A program made the position numbers and the translations under genes. A stretch of 64,000 bases of DNA from the NCBI GenBank assembly GCA_963811885.1, contig CAWETB010000015.1, forward strand, positions 310,001 through 374,000. Reading direction: 5' to 3'. Under the pieces are notes generated by a model. That model did no database searches and was not told where the DNA came from. It was given only the letters and a program-made list of their open reading frames with translations. Below, piece by piece: positions 27,277-35,854 of the stretch (positions within the stretch are counted from its first letter, which is position 1; each line of letters starts with the position of its first letter). The stretch comes from Gaiellasilicea sp963811885 (GTDB lineage: Bacteria; Actinomycetota; Thermoleophilia; Gaiellales; Gaiellaceae).

Positions 27277-28299
27277 TCACCGTCTGCGCAGCGCGGCGTC
27301 CTCGATCGACGGCGGCACCCACCCGCTGTCGGCGCTGCTGAAGGTCGTTCCCGGCGGCACGATCTCGTCGATCCGGTCGAGCACGGCCGCATCGAGCTGC
27401 ACATCGACCGCACCGAGCTGACTCTCGAGCTGCTCCATCGTCCGCGGCCCGATGATCGCGGCGGTCACCGCGGGATGGCCGAGCACGAAGGCGAGCGCCA
27501 GCTCGATCAGCGTCAGACCGGACTCGTCGGCCAGCCGCGCGAGCGCCTCGGTGGCTTCCAGCTTCCGTTGGTTCGCGGGCAGCGAGAGGTCATACCGGCC
27601 GGGCAGCCGTTCGGCGCGCGTGCTCTGGGGCGCCTCCTGTCCCTTCCGCCATTTGCCGGTGAGCCAACCACCCGCGAGCGGGCTCCAGGAGATCACACCC
27701 ATGCCGTACTCCTGGCAGACGGGCAGCACTTCGGCCTCGGCGCCGCGCACCAGCATCGAGTAGGGCGGTTGCTCGCAGACGAACCGCTCGCGACCGCGCC
27801 GCTCGGCGGTCCACTGCGCAGCGACGATCTCGCTCGGCGGATACGTCGACGACCCGATGTAGCGCACCTTGCCGGCGCGGACGAGGTCCGTGAGCGCCCC
27901 GAGCGTCTCGTCATGATCGGTGTCGGGATCCCAGCGATGGATCTGGTAGAGGTCGATCCAGTCCGTGCCGAGCCGGCGCAGGCTCGCGTCGCACTCGCGC
28001 ACGAGCCAGCGACGCGAGTTGCCACGCTCGTTGACGTCGTCTCCCATCGACCCGTGCGCCTTCGTCGCCAGCACGACTCGATCACGCCGACCCTTGAGCG
28101 CCTTGCCGACGATCTCTTCGGACTCGCCCCGCGCGTAGACATCGGCGGTGTCGACGAAGTTGATCCCCGCGTCGAGGGCGCGGTGGATGATCCGGATCGA
28201 GTCCTCGTGATCGGGATTGCCCCAGGCGCCGAACATCATCGCGCCGAGGCAGAACGGGCTCACCTTGACCCCAGTGCCTCCGAGCGTCCGGTACTCCAC
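27277..28299 (-). CDS. Aldo/keto reductase
   Basis: 340 residues. AKR catalytic tetrad: Asp in NFVDTADVY, Tyr in DVYARGESEE, Lys in VLATKAHGSMG and His in YQIHRWD. The NADPH site is in SWSPLAGGWLTG and IIGPRTMEQLE. The length and GTDWIDLYQIHRWDPDT segment fit the AKR11/12 (YajO-like) groups that reduce aldehydes and sugar derivatives. Single gene, convergent with MOSC, divergent with the DUF1349 gene (36 bp between starts). Confidence 0.9.
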   Translation of the reverse strand: MEYRTLGGTGVKVSPFCLGAMMFGAWGNPDHEDSIRIIHRALDAGINFVDTADVYARGESEEIVGKALKGRRDRVVLATKAHGSMGDDVNERGNSRRWLVRECDASLRRLGTDWIDLYQIHRWDPDTDHDETLGALTDLVRAGKVRYIGSSTYPPSEIVAAQWTAERRGRERFVCEQPPYSMLVRGAEAEVLPVCQEYGMGVISWSPLAGGWLTGKWRKGQEAPQSTRAERLPGRYDLSLPANQRKLEATEALARLADESGLTLIELALAFVLGHPAVTAAIIGPRTMEQLESQLGAVDVQLDAAVLDRIDEIVPPGTTFSSADSGWVPPSIEDAALRRR

Positions 28300-28335
28300 C
28301 CCTCAACCCTACGCATCCCGGCCTAGGATCTGCTC

Positions 28336-28932
28336 GTGGAAGACCTCGGCTTTGCTGCGGTGCCGTTCGCACTCGACTGGCTGCGCTCGCCCGCAGAGTG
28401 GGCTGCCGAGCCGGCTCGGCTCGTCGTGAGCGCACCGGCGCAGACGGACTGGTTCATCGACCCGATCAGCGCTCGCGCCGTGGATACGGCGCCGGTGCTC
28501 GTCGGGCCGCCGCCGACAGGGGACTTCACGTGGGAGGCGCACGTCGCCCTCGAGGGCGACGCCATGTTCGACGCAGTCGGCCTCTTCGTCTACGGCGACG
28601 ACGACCACTGGGCCAAGCTCGCTCTCGAGGTGACCGCGGCCGGCCCGACGATCGTCTCGGTCGTCACCGACACCTACTCCGACGACTGCAATTCGACCGT
28701 GCTCGCGCAAAGCAGCGCCTGGCTGCGATTGGCGCGTGTCGGCGAGGCGATCGCCTTTCATGCATCCGACGACGGCGGGCGCTGGGAGCTCGTCCGGGTC
28801 TTCCGAGCGCCGAGCCGGGAGCCGCGCATCGGCCTCATCTGCCAAGCCCCGACCGGCACCGGGTGCACCGGGACCTTCGACGCCATCACCTTCACTGCCC
28901 GCTCGCTGAGCGACATTCGCGACGGCAGCTGA
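28336..28932 (+). CDS. DUF1349 (concanavalin-like) protein
   Basis: 198 residues from GTG 28336. The DUF1349 lectin-type sandwich is visible: QTDWFIDPISARAVDTAPVL, GDFTWEAHVALEGDAMFDAVGLFVYGDDDHWAKLALE, then SVVTDTYSDDCNS and WLRLARVGEAIAFHASDDGGRW. No signal peptide, so cytoplasmic. The family has a carbohydrate-binding-like fold and no proven reaction. Divergent from the aldo/keto reductase. Confidence 0.85.
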   Translation: MEDLGFAAVPFALDWLRSPAEWAAEPARLVVSAPAQTDWFIDPISARAVDTAPVLVGPPPTGDFTWEAHVALEGDAMFDAVGLFVYGDDDHWAKLALEVTAAGPTIVSVVTDTYSDDCNSTVLAQSSAWLRLARVGEAIAFHASDDGGRWELVRVFRAPSREPRIGLICQAPTGTGCTGTFDAITFTARSLSDIRDGS

Positions 28933-28970
28933 GCAAGGCGACCGCCGACAGGCGAGGACGCCGGCAGTCG

Positions 28971-29327
28971 TCAGTCCTCCGCCACCTCGGCCAGTGACCG
29001 CGGCGCGGACACCTTCTCGAAGCTGACGTTGCCCGCCGGGACCATCCAGGTCATCACCTCGACCGCGAGCCGGCCCGCCTGCACCGCCGGGTCATCGCTG
29101 CTGAGCCGGCGCGCCGTCTCGGGGTCGCAGGTCCAGAGCGAGATGCTGCGCAGGCGCTCGTCGTCCTGGTCGACAAGGGGGCCTCCCGCGATGAGGTAAC
29201 CGCGCTCGCGCAGATCGGCGCGGAAGGCGAGATGCCGATCCTGGAGCTCGGCCGCCTCCTCGTCCGTGAGCACCGGTGCATCGGGCCGGAGCACCAGCAG
29301 CACGAGCGTGTGCCGGTCGAACTGCAT
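28971..29327 (-). CDS. YciI-like protein
   Basis: 118 residues. Dimeric ferredoxin-like fold: TLVLLVLRPDAPVLTDEEAAELQDRHLAFRADLRERGYLIAGGPL, and DPETARRLSSDDPAVQAGRLAVEVMTWMVP. The HLAF His and following Asp residues fit YciI putative active sites. Function uncertain (hydrolase or chaperone-like). Start ATG 29327; convergent with the DUF1349 gene. Confidence 0.82.
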   Translation of the reverse strand: MQFDRHTLVLLVLRPDAPVLTDEEAAELQDRHLAFRADLRERGYLIAGGPLVDQDDERLRSISLWTCDPETARRLSSDDPAVQAGRLAVEVMTWMVPAGNVSFEKVSAPRSLAEVAED

Positions 29328-29367
29328 GCAGCGAATTAGACCAGGTCTTGTCGAGCGCTCTCGGTCT

Positions 29368-29718
29368 TCAGCCGCTGGTGCGGTCGAGCAGCTGCAGGAG
29401 CTCGTGCGCGGCGAGCTCGACGTCCTTGTGGCGCCATTCGGCCGCGCGGTACACGCAGGCGATCAGTCCGTCGCGGTGGACGCGCCGAAAGTCCCCGTAG
29501 ACGAACGCGTACCGCGCCTTCGTCTCGTCCGAGGCGCCTTCGGTCAGGCCCAGGTGCCAGTCCGCGTACTCGTCCCAGGAGTGCGACTCGAGGAACGCGT
29601 TCTCGTCCGCTGCGCTCGGCTGGACGTCGCCCCAGTCGCTGTCGAGCACGTACTGGCGGCTTTCGATCAGCCCACGGGCCTTCGCGACCGCACGCTTGTT
29701 GACCGAATAGGAGGCCAT
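29368..29718 (-). CDS. Conserved hypothetical protein, ~116 residues
   Basis: Compact acidic protein: RAVAKARGLIESRQYVLDSDWGDVQPS at the start, a Trp-rich middle (SWDEYADWHLGLTEGA), and YAFVYGDFRRVHRDGLIACVYRAAEWRHKDVELAAHELLQLLD. It looks like a single globular fold with no membrane or signal segment. No family assigned from sequence. ATG 29718 start. Confidence 0.68.
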   Translation of the reverse strand: MASYSVNKRAVAKARGLIESRQYVLDSDWGDVQPSAADENAFLESHSWDEYADWHLGLTEGASDETKARYAFVYGDFRRVHRDGLIACVYRAAEWRHKDVELAAHELLQLLDRTSG

Positions 29719-29765
29719 TCCACATTGTGACGCGCCTGTCTGGCCGGCTGACCTACGCGTCCGCT

Positions 29766-30095
29766 CTACCGACTGCGTGGGTCGAGATGCTCGACGTATT
29801 CGCCGGCGTCACCGGACTTGCGAACGATCCAGTGTGAATCCGCCTTGCTGATGACGTCCTCGATCTCGGGCGTGTAGTGGTCTGGCAGCACGACGAATTG
29901 CTTCGGATCCGAGCGGATGGTCTCGTAGACGGCCAGCGGGAGCGTGACGCGAAAGGTGCAGTCGGCGTTCGCGCATTCGCAGACGAACTCATACGGGACG
30001 TCCGGCCCGAGCCTGTGAGCGATGGCCTCCACGCGCTCGTTCACTTCCCGGAAGAGAGCCTCGTTCTGAGCCATGCGGCGTTCGCGCTCGTCCAC
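29766..30095 (-). CDS. Conserved hypothetical protein with a Cys cluster
   Basis: 109 residues. An N-terminal helix (NEALFREVNERVEAIAHRL) precedes the CECANADCTFRVTLPLAVYETI region with three Cys, a possible metal clip. The tail (FVVLPDHYTPEIEDVISKADSHWIVRK) is soluble. Such small proteins are common in actinobacteria, but I cannot name its function. ATG 30074 is an alternative start. Confidence 0.65.
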   Translation of the reverse strand: MDERERRMAQNEALFREVNERVEAIAHRLGPDVPYEFVCECANADCTFRVTLPLAVYETIRSDPKQFVVLPDHYTPEIEDVISKADSHWIVRKSGDAGEYVEHLDPRSR

Positions 30096-30152
30096 GCCGC
30101 CAGGGTATTCAGGCCTCCTTGAGGATTCCCGACGCCCGCCTAAGCTTGGCGC

Positions 30153-30503
30153 GTGTACCTGCTGTTCAAAGCGCTTTTGTCGGGTGCAATCATCGCGGTC
30201 GCGAGCGAGCTCGCGCGACGATCCTCGCTCATGGGGGCGATCCTCATCTCCCTGCCGCTGTCATCGATCCTCGCGGCGATCTGGCTCTACCGGGACACGA
30301 ATGACACGGACGAGGTGGCGTCGCTCTCGTGGTCGATTCTCTGGGTTGTCGTGCCGTCGCTGGTGTTTTTTGTCGTCTTCCCGGCGGCACTGCGCGGCGG
30401 GGTCAGCTTCTGGCCCGCACTCGCTTTCGCGTGCGTCGCCACGGGCGTGAGCTATGCCGTCTGGATCATCGTCGGTCGCCGGCTGTTCGGCATCGATTTC
30501 TGA
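30153..30503 (+). CDS. DUF3147-family membrane protein
   Basis: 116 residues from GTG 30153, mostly four membrane helices: YLLFKALLSGAIIAVASELARRS, AILISLPLSSILAAIWLY, WVVVPSLVFFVVFPAALR and FWPALAFACVATGVSYAVWII. The SELARRSSLMGAILISLPL region matches the DUF3147 signature. Small membrane protein, function unknown. Confidence 0.8.
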   Translation: MYLLFKALLSGAIIAVASELARRSSLMGAILISLPLSSILAAIWLYRDTNDTDEVASLSWSILWVVVPSLVFFVVFPAALRGGVSFWPALAFACVATGVSYAVWIIVGRRLFGIDF

Positions 30504-30598
30504 CCGCCGAAGCCAAGCTAGTCGAGATGCTGCCTGACTGATCTCCTCTTGGGCCGGCTTGGCGGAAGACCGTGAAGGCGTTGGCCGACGTGCCGCGC

Positions 30599-30660
30599 TC
30601 ACGGATCGAGTCCTTCGCGTTGCCGCCACTCGTGCGCGCTAGAGGTCGACTCGTGAGAGG
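30599..30660 (-). pseudogene. 3'-end remnant related to the gene at 55073
   Basis: The minus strand encodes EWRQREGLDP then a stop. A 28-bp tract (TCACGGATCGAG..., 26 matches) is shared with the end of the intact gene at 55073-55327, which ends HQRQREGLDP. Only this tail is left here, so a paralogous gene was probably lost from 30.5-30.7 kb. Confidence 0.5.
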
Positions 30661-30695
30661 GTAAGTAGGGCGAATCCTCTAGGAAGGAGTCAGCA

Positions 30696-30983
30696 ATGGC
30701 GATCGCACGAGTCGTGTCCTTTGACGGCGTCAGCGCCGACCGCATCGCGGAGCTGCGGAGCGAGATGGAGAGCAGCGACGGGCCTCCGTCCGATGTCCCG
30801 TCGAGTGAGATCATCGTCCTTCACGACCCCGAGGCCGAGAAGTCCGTCGTGATCGTGTTCTTCGAGAACGAGGACGACTACGCCCGCGGTGACGCAGCAT
30901 TGAGCGCGATGCCGGCTGGCGACACGCCCGGTCAGCGCACCTCCGTCGGGAAGTACGAGGTTGCGTTTCGCATGAAGGACTAG
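30696..30983 (+). CDS. Small ABM-like hypothetical protein
   Basis: 95 residues with an AGGAAGGAG ribosome site before ATG 30696. Strand-helix pattern (MAIARVVSFDGVSADRIAELRSEMESSDGPP, EIIVLHDPEAEKSVVIVFFENEDDYARGDAALSAMP) suggests a ferredoxin-like dimeric barrel. No catalytic site seen. Directly upstream of a lipoprotein gene (13 bp), so likely in one operon. Confidence 0.65.
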   Translation: MAIARVVSFDGVSADRIAELRSEMESSDGPPSDVPSSEIIVLHDPEAEKSVVIVFFENEDDYARGDAALSAMPAGDTPGQRTSVGKYEVAFRMKD

Positions 30984-30995
30984 CGGCCCACTAGC

Positions 30996-31435
30996 GTGGA
31001 GTCGCGGCGCTTCGCAAGGGCGGCAGGGGCAGTGTTGACTGCTCTCCTTGCGAGCGGCTGCAGCCTAGGCGGCGACAAGAGGCTCGACTCACCCGTCAAC
31101 CTCTCCAAGCGCATCGGCTGCTCAGCCTCCTACGAGGCGATGACGACCGAAGCGCTGGGCGTGAAGGAGCAGGGCAGATGCACCTTCCGCGGCTACGAAC
31201 TCTCCCTTGTCACCTTCGACGACAACGGCCAGCGCAACAGCTATGTCTGCTCGACCTGCGGCTTCACTCTCGACACCGACGCGAAAGCCACATCGGTCGT
31301 GACCATCTGCAGGGAACGTCGACCAGGTCGGCGATGTTCCAACAGGTGGAGTCGCAGATCGGACAGTTATCGGGCACGGTCCAGAGCCGTCTAAGCGTTT
31401 CCGAATACTTGTCGCGCAGCTCTTGCCGAGCCTAG
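30996..31435 (+). CDS. Small lipoprotein (probably frameshifted)
   Basis: GTG 30996. The lipobox LLASGCS (Cys about residue 22) follows a short signal peptide, so it is anchored on the cell surface. The mature part has four Cys (IGCSAS, GRCTFRG, YVCSTCG) and a SLVTFDDNGQR segment. After VVTI near 31310 the better-looking continuation is in the next frame (MFQQVESQIGQLSGTVQ, ending at 31435), implying a one-base shift. Function unknown. Confidence 0.55.
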
Positions 31436-31557
31436 AAGCGCCCTCGGAAGAGGAACAGGAGCAGGAGCAGGAGCAGCAGCAGGAAGAGGAACTTGCTGAC
31501 GAAGATGCCACCGCCGAGGGCGAGGATCAGGATCAGGATCAACAGGATGACGAGCAT
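31432..31557 (-). CDS. 41-residue hydrophobic small protein
   Basis: ATG 31557 with a GAAGGGGAA ribosome site. It encodes MLVILLILILILALGGGIF, then a Lys turn and a run of Leu/Phe ending FRGRF: essentially two membrane helices around a GGG turn. Such tiny hydrophobic proteins of unknown role are frequent in actinobacteria. The opposite strand reads as an artificial Glu/Gln-rich frame, which is an echo of this gene. Confidence 0.6.
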   Translation of the reverse strand: MLVILLILILILALGGGIFVSKFLFLLLLLLLLLFLFRGRF

Positions 31558-31833
31558 CGATTCCCCTTCGGTTCGGTGACGTGGGCGCGAACCTACCTCA
31601 CTTCAGTGGGCCTGCTCATTGTGAAGCGCCGCGCGACCCTTGGCCGGCTACACGACGCCCCGGTTGCACAAAGCTCTAACGTCTGGTTCCGCGAGGCGGC
31701 GGCGTCTGACTTACTCGCCAATCCCGAGCGGCTGGGTGGAGTCTGCGGCAAACGTTCGTCGCCTCGCGGTTCGACCATCGGTGAAGCCACGACGGCTAGC
31801 CCCGCCACCGCTCCGCGCCGTTGAGGCGTCTAG

Positions 31834-31862
31834 GGCCGGGACGGCAGTATCGCGTCCCGGCC
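31834..31862. terminator. Intrinsic terminator hairpin
   Basis: GGCCGGGACG (31834-31843) pairs with CGTCCCGGCC (31853-31862), followed by TTCTACTTTTCC on the + strand. Confidence 0.75.
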
Positions 31863-31880
31863 TTCTACTTTTCCGGCTAA

Positions 31881-31915
31881 CGGTGGGGCTGGGCTGTACC
31901 AGCCCCACCGTTTTT
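31881..31915. terminator. Strong intrinsic terminator
   Basis: CGGTGGGGCTGG (31881-31892) pairs exactly with CCAGCCCCACCG (31899-31910), followed by TTTTT. It lies at the 3' side of the truncated propeller gene and separates it from the + strand genes. Confidence 0.85.
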
Positions 31916-31929
31916 GTGGCCGCGGCGCC

Positions 31930-32541
31930 CTACGGCGTCGCAGTCGTGGCGAACGCGTCCGTTCGGTTCGCCGTGTTGCCGCTGTTGGCCAGGACGAAGA
32001 AGGGCACGAAGGTGTTGCCGAAGTGGTCGAGCCCCTCGTAGTCGCCGGTGAAGAAGCCGCCGGCGTCCGGCGCCGTCCGCATATCGAACGGGCCTCCGAG
32101 GTGCTGCTCCGCGCCCCAGGTGCCGCCGCCGTTCGTCGAGTAGCGGATCCAGTAGTCGGTCGGGAGCGTGTTCGGGTCGGGCGTGTTGTTGCGGAGGTCG
32201 TAGTACGTAACCGCAACGGTGCCGTTTGCCGAGACGTCGACGCTCGCCGTGAACGAGTCGATCCCGGACGGCGTGCCGGCCACCTTGACCGGGTCCGACC
32301 ACGTCAGACCGCCGTCGGTCGACTTCGAGAGCACGATGTCCGCATGCGCGCCCCCCGTGAACCGCCCGTCTGCCCACACGACATAGAGAGCGCCGTTGTT
32401 CGGATCGACGGCGGCGTCGGCCAGGAACGTCCCGACGCGGAGGAAGTCATCCGGATTATCCGGGTCGCGGATGTCGACGTCGTAGTCCTTGGCGATCCGG
32501 ATTGGATCCGACCACGTCGCGCCCTTGTCCGTCGAGCGCAT
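31930..32541 (-). pseudogene. BNR-type sialidase-like protein, N-terminus missing
   Basis: About 203 residues with Asp-box motifs STDKGATWSDP, STDGGLTWSDP and STNGGGTWGAE and interleaved strands (LYVVWADGR, VAVTYYDLRNN). The end TTATP is complete. The first blades and any signal peptide are missing: homology begins abruptly with MRSTDKGATW at 32541. At the same point a + strand gene fragment begins, so this is probably a deletion junction. Confidence 0.7.
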
Positions 32542-32544
32542 GAC

Positions 32545-32955
32545 CGCCCGGGAGCGTCCGGGGCATCGACGGCGACCTTCATCACTCTGGCCCAGCCGGT
32601 CGGCTTGAACGGGATTGTCGATAACTCCCCTCAGCTGATTGTCTCGAAGCAGCTGCCGCCGGGAAGCTGGGCTGTCGTTGCAACCGTCAACTCGAAAATC
32701 CTTGAGAAGGCCGGGGGCGGTGACGTGACCTCGGATCTCACGTGTCAGCTCCGAAGCGGCGGCAACGTGATCGGAAGCGCCACTGACCGTCGCTTCTCGC
32801 CCGGAGGCGATTTTTCAAGGCGTACGCTCTCGATGAATGGAGCGCGTTCGTCGAAGCGGGCACCGGCCCGGTCAGTATCTGGTGCGGGACGAACTTCGCC
32901 GAGACGATCGAAACCGCTCAGATCATGATGATTCAGGTCGGCGGCTTCTCCTGAT
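32545..32955 (+). pseudogene. C-terminal domain of a collagen-like surface protein, 5' truncated and frameshifted
   Basis: Reads PGASGASTATFITLAQPVG, then QLIVSKQLPPGSWAVVATVNSKIL and LTCQLRSGGNVIGSATDRRFSP. After a shift near 32840 it ends FVEAGTGPVSIWCGTNFAETIETAQIMMIQVGGFS. The Gly-Ala-Ser start looks like the end of a Gly-X-Y repeat stalk, followed by a beta-rich head. No start codon or signal peptide is present. Confidence 0.6.
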
Positions 32956-33177
32956 AGAGACGAGCTTCTGAATACACCTAATGAGGTGGGCGTGAGCCAG
33001 CCGCTCACCTCAAGACGGTGCCAGCACGGCCGTCAACGGCCCACATCGCCGAGCGTTTGCAGCGCTCATGCTTGCCCTTCTCGCATCGAACCGAGCGCGG
33101 CCGCCGCAGCTGGACATCGTCGAGCGAAAGGTCCTTGGACTCGAATGCGTGCTCAGTCATCGTTCGCTGGCAGGGCG

Positions 33178-34820
33178 TCAGATCACGTAGCGGTCGGAGA
33201 GCGCTTGGTCGGCGTCGGAGGCTTCACGCAAGAACGGTTGCGTTGCGATTCGCGGGGAGGCGAGGAGGGCGTGGAACGTGCCGTCTTCGATTAGGGAGTT
33301 CAAGTACTGATCGGTACCACGGTGAACAGCGAGCCAGTCTTCGAACTCGGCGCCGGGCTCAGCGGGAATATCGGCCAGGATGCGGTCGAAGGCAGTTTCA
33401 TTGACGGCAACGCAGTGTGTGCAGGTGATCCCACATGGGATCTGGAGGGCGGTGCTTCGTGGCGAAAAGGAAACGTCTGCGCCCAAACCGCCGCGCCTAG
33501 GTACAGGAGGTCCCACGGACGGTGCTCGAGGTCTGCTTCGATGGCGCGCAAGACGTCGATCGTCGAGTCGTGGAAGATTGCATCGTCTTCCACGAGGAGC
33601 AGATTTCGGTAGCCGCGGAAACGAGCGTCGGCAACGATCCTTCGAAAGGAGAGAGCATGTCCGGCGTGATGATTCTCCGGCGTTCTCAAGGCGGGCACGC
33701 GTTCGACGCGCCAGGCGATGCCGAGTGCTTCGAAGCGCCGACTCATCTCGTTCCAGCGATCTCCCTGTTGATTGAGATTGAGGCAGAAGATGGCGTCGAA
33801 GAGCGAGAACGGACTTGAGACTCTCGGCGCGCTTGGGTCAACAGCTGCGTTGCCTCCCGCTCGTCAAGCAATTCCCGGAAGTGCGTCGCGATGGCCGACA
33901 TGTCCCAGCCGAGCTCACGCCAGCCGAGGAGGTAGTTCCGCGCCCGGTCATTCCAGGTGTTTGCGTAGGGAACTCCATTCGGGCGCGAGAACCGGTGCGC
34001 CCAACCGAGTGATGGATGGCAGAGGACGCGGCCACCCGCGCGCCTGAACTTCTCCTGCAGGTATCCCTCTTCACCGCCGAAGCCGCGAAAGAGCGGGTTG
34101 AGACCCGGCCATGCCTCGCGCCGGCAGGCGAAGACACCAAGGCCGTTCATCTCGACCTCGAACGGTTCTCCGCTCGGGTCCGAGGCTCTCGTCACTTTCC
34201 CACTGCCCGAACATCCCAGCGCCCCAGGACGCGCCGAAGTGGCTGCCGTAGACGCCGTCCAGATCGTCACCCAGCAGCGGTCCCTGAATCAGGTCGCGAC
34301 TCGTCGGATGCCGCTCGAACCAATCGAGAACGCTTGCGAGTGCGCCGGCTGCAAGAAACGGGCAGTTGACGCACAGGACGATGTCGGCGTTCGCCTCACG
34401 GAAAATGAGATCGCGTACTGCCGTCGAGCGAAAGCCGCGGAATGGCACGTAACGCAAATGTGGAATGCTCTCGTCGAGAGCCTTCAGGTGCTCTGCGTCA
34501 GGCCCTTCGGGGTGGTTATCGAGCACCAGGAACGAGGTACGGTCGAGAACCTCCGGCTCATTAATTCGCATCGCCTGGATCGTCGACCACACGCCTGCGT
34601 AGTCATCGAACGTCGCCATCCCGACGCACAACGTTCGATGCTCGCCGCGAGGCGTGGCGTCCGGAATGCTTCTGTCTGCTCCTCCTCGGTGTCGAGTCGG
34701 CGGGCGACTTCGTCGAGTAACCTGCGCGCGTTCGACTGCTGCACATGCTGAGGAGCAGACGGGGCCTCCTTCGTCGGCACGCTGGGTTCGGCTGGGGCTT
34801 GCACTTGGTCAATGATGACA
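33178..34820 (-). pseudogene. Two-part glycosyltransferase (GT2-like + GT25-like), several frameshifts
   Basis: Reading along the minus strand, an N-terminal helical piece (QSNARRLLDEVARRLDTEEEQTEAF) precedes a GT2-type domain: LCVGMATFDDYAGVWSTIQAM, DIVLCVNCPFLAAGAL and EVEMNGLGVFACRREAWPG with FRGFGGEEGYLQEKFRRAGG. After another shift a GT25-type domain follows: FDAIFCLNLNQQGDRWNEM, LSFRRIVADARFRGYRNLLLVEDDAIF, then ITCTHCVAVNETAFDRIL. GT25 enzymes add sugars to lipooligosaccharide or collagen-like acceptors. Shifts lie near 34640, 34150, 33790 and 33480. Whether it is one fused protein or two genes cannot be settled. It is divergent from the PqqD gene. Confidence 0.6.
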
Positions 34821-34890
34821 AGCTCGCAATAGGGTGTACACGTGAGCGAAAGATCCAGGCCTCCCCAGTCGACCGAAGCAGACTGAGGAG

Positions 34891-35118
34891 TTGGATGTAA
34901 GCGACGTTGCCGATGGACTCGTCGTTTACCAGCATCGTCCAGAGCGGGTGCACTACCTGAACCGGACTGCGTCACTCGTGTTCGAGCTTTGTACCGGAGA
35001 GCACTCGCCTGAGGACATCGCCCGCCTGCTCGGCTTGGCCTTCGCCCTGGTGGAGCCGCCCACTGACGAGGTGCGAACCTGCCTCGAACAGCTGCGATCG
35101 CTAGGAGTCGTGGCGTAG
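34891..35118 (+). CDS. PqqD-family peptide-binding protein
   Basis: 75 residues, the size of a free-standing PqqD/RRE domain. DGLVVYQHRPERVHYLNRTASLVFELCTGEHSPEDIARLLG and EVRTCLEQLRSLGVV match the PqqD winged-helix-like pattern, with the diagnostic HYLNRTASLVFELC. Such proteins hold a precursor peptide for a modifying enzyme, or appear with glycosyltransferases and polysaccharide clusters. A TTG start is probable (position uncertain by one or two bases). Its neighbours are a GT2/GT25 protein and a methyltransferase. Confidence 0.82.
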   Translation: MDVSDVADGLVVYQHRPERVHYLNRTASLVFELCTGEHSPEDIARLLGLAFALVEPPTDEVRTCLEQLRSLGVVA

Positions 35119-35297
35119 CGATCGGTCTTCCCGGCCGGCCCGGAGCTAGCGTTGCGGTTTCGCTGGCATCGCCGCTCGAGCTGAGTTAGCATCACGCGCA
35201 GAGTTCCCTGCGGACCGCCGCCACGAGCAGCGGGAGGGCTAATGAGTGAGGACGAGGCCAAAAAGTCGTCGAGGCGTTCCCTCATTGCCGCACGTTC

Positions 35298-35588
35298 GTG
35301 AAGCGATTGATCGCCGGAGCGTTCGTGGTCCCCGCAATCGTGACTTTTTCGGAGGCGGGTGTTAGCGAGGCGTCCGCGCACGCTCCCCCTCACGGGCACG
35401 ACCCCCATGGGCACCACCCAAGCCCGACCACCACCCTGCCGCTCCCGCCCACTACGCCAGCGCCGGCAACGACCATTTTCAACACCACCACGCCCCCGCC
35501 GACGACGGTTTTCAACACCACCACGCCCCCGCCGACGACGGTTTTCAACACCACCACGCCTGCCCCGACAACGACCCTCGCTAGGTAA
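35298..35588 (+). CDS. Secreted Pro/Thr-rich repeat protein
   Basis: 96 residues. A signal peptide-like start (MKRLIAGAFVVPAIVTFSEAG) is followed by a His/Gly-rich stretch (HAPPHGHDPHGHH) that could bind metal. Then come tandem 11-residue units (TTVFNTTTPPP). Likely an exported, O-glycosylated or cell-wall-linked stalk. The nearby glycosyltransferase makes this a plausible target, but that is only inference. ATG/GTG choice 35298. Confidence 0.6.
   Translation: MKRLIAGAFVVPAIVTFSEAGVSEASAHAPPHGHDPHGHHPSPTTTLPLPPTTPAPATTIFNTTTPPPTTVFNTTTPPPTTVFNTTTPAPTTTLAR
35468..35566 (+). repeat. 33-bp coding minisatellite, three units
   Basis: Three near-identical 33-bp units (for example ACGGTTTTCAACACCACC inside each) encode the repeated TTVFNTTTPPP. 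In-frame length makes copy-number change tolerable. Confidence 0.85.
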
Positions 35589-35854
35589 GCACGGAACAAC
35601 GAGGCATGGCGCGCACGATGTCTCGCTAAGTCAGCCGAAGGTGGGGAACCGATGCACACCCCTAGAGTCGGCGGGTCGCGGCTGGAGCGGCGAACCGCTG
35701 GAGGCTGCGGGAGAGCGCTGCGGAACCAGTTGCACCTGAGCACCTCGGTGGGTCTTGTTGGCCCCGCGCGTTGCGTCGAACCTAATCGTGCGTAGCAGTC
35801 AGCCGCGCAAGCAGAACGCCCTGGCTGCGCGCGTTGCCGATCATGCGCGCGATG

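Noticed and set aside
31423..31824. Glu/Gln-rich + strand frame
   Set aside because: It is the mirror of the hydrophobic minus-strand small gene and has no plausible start or family.
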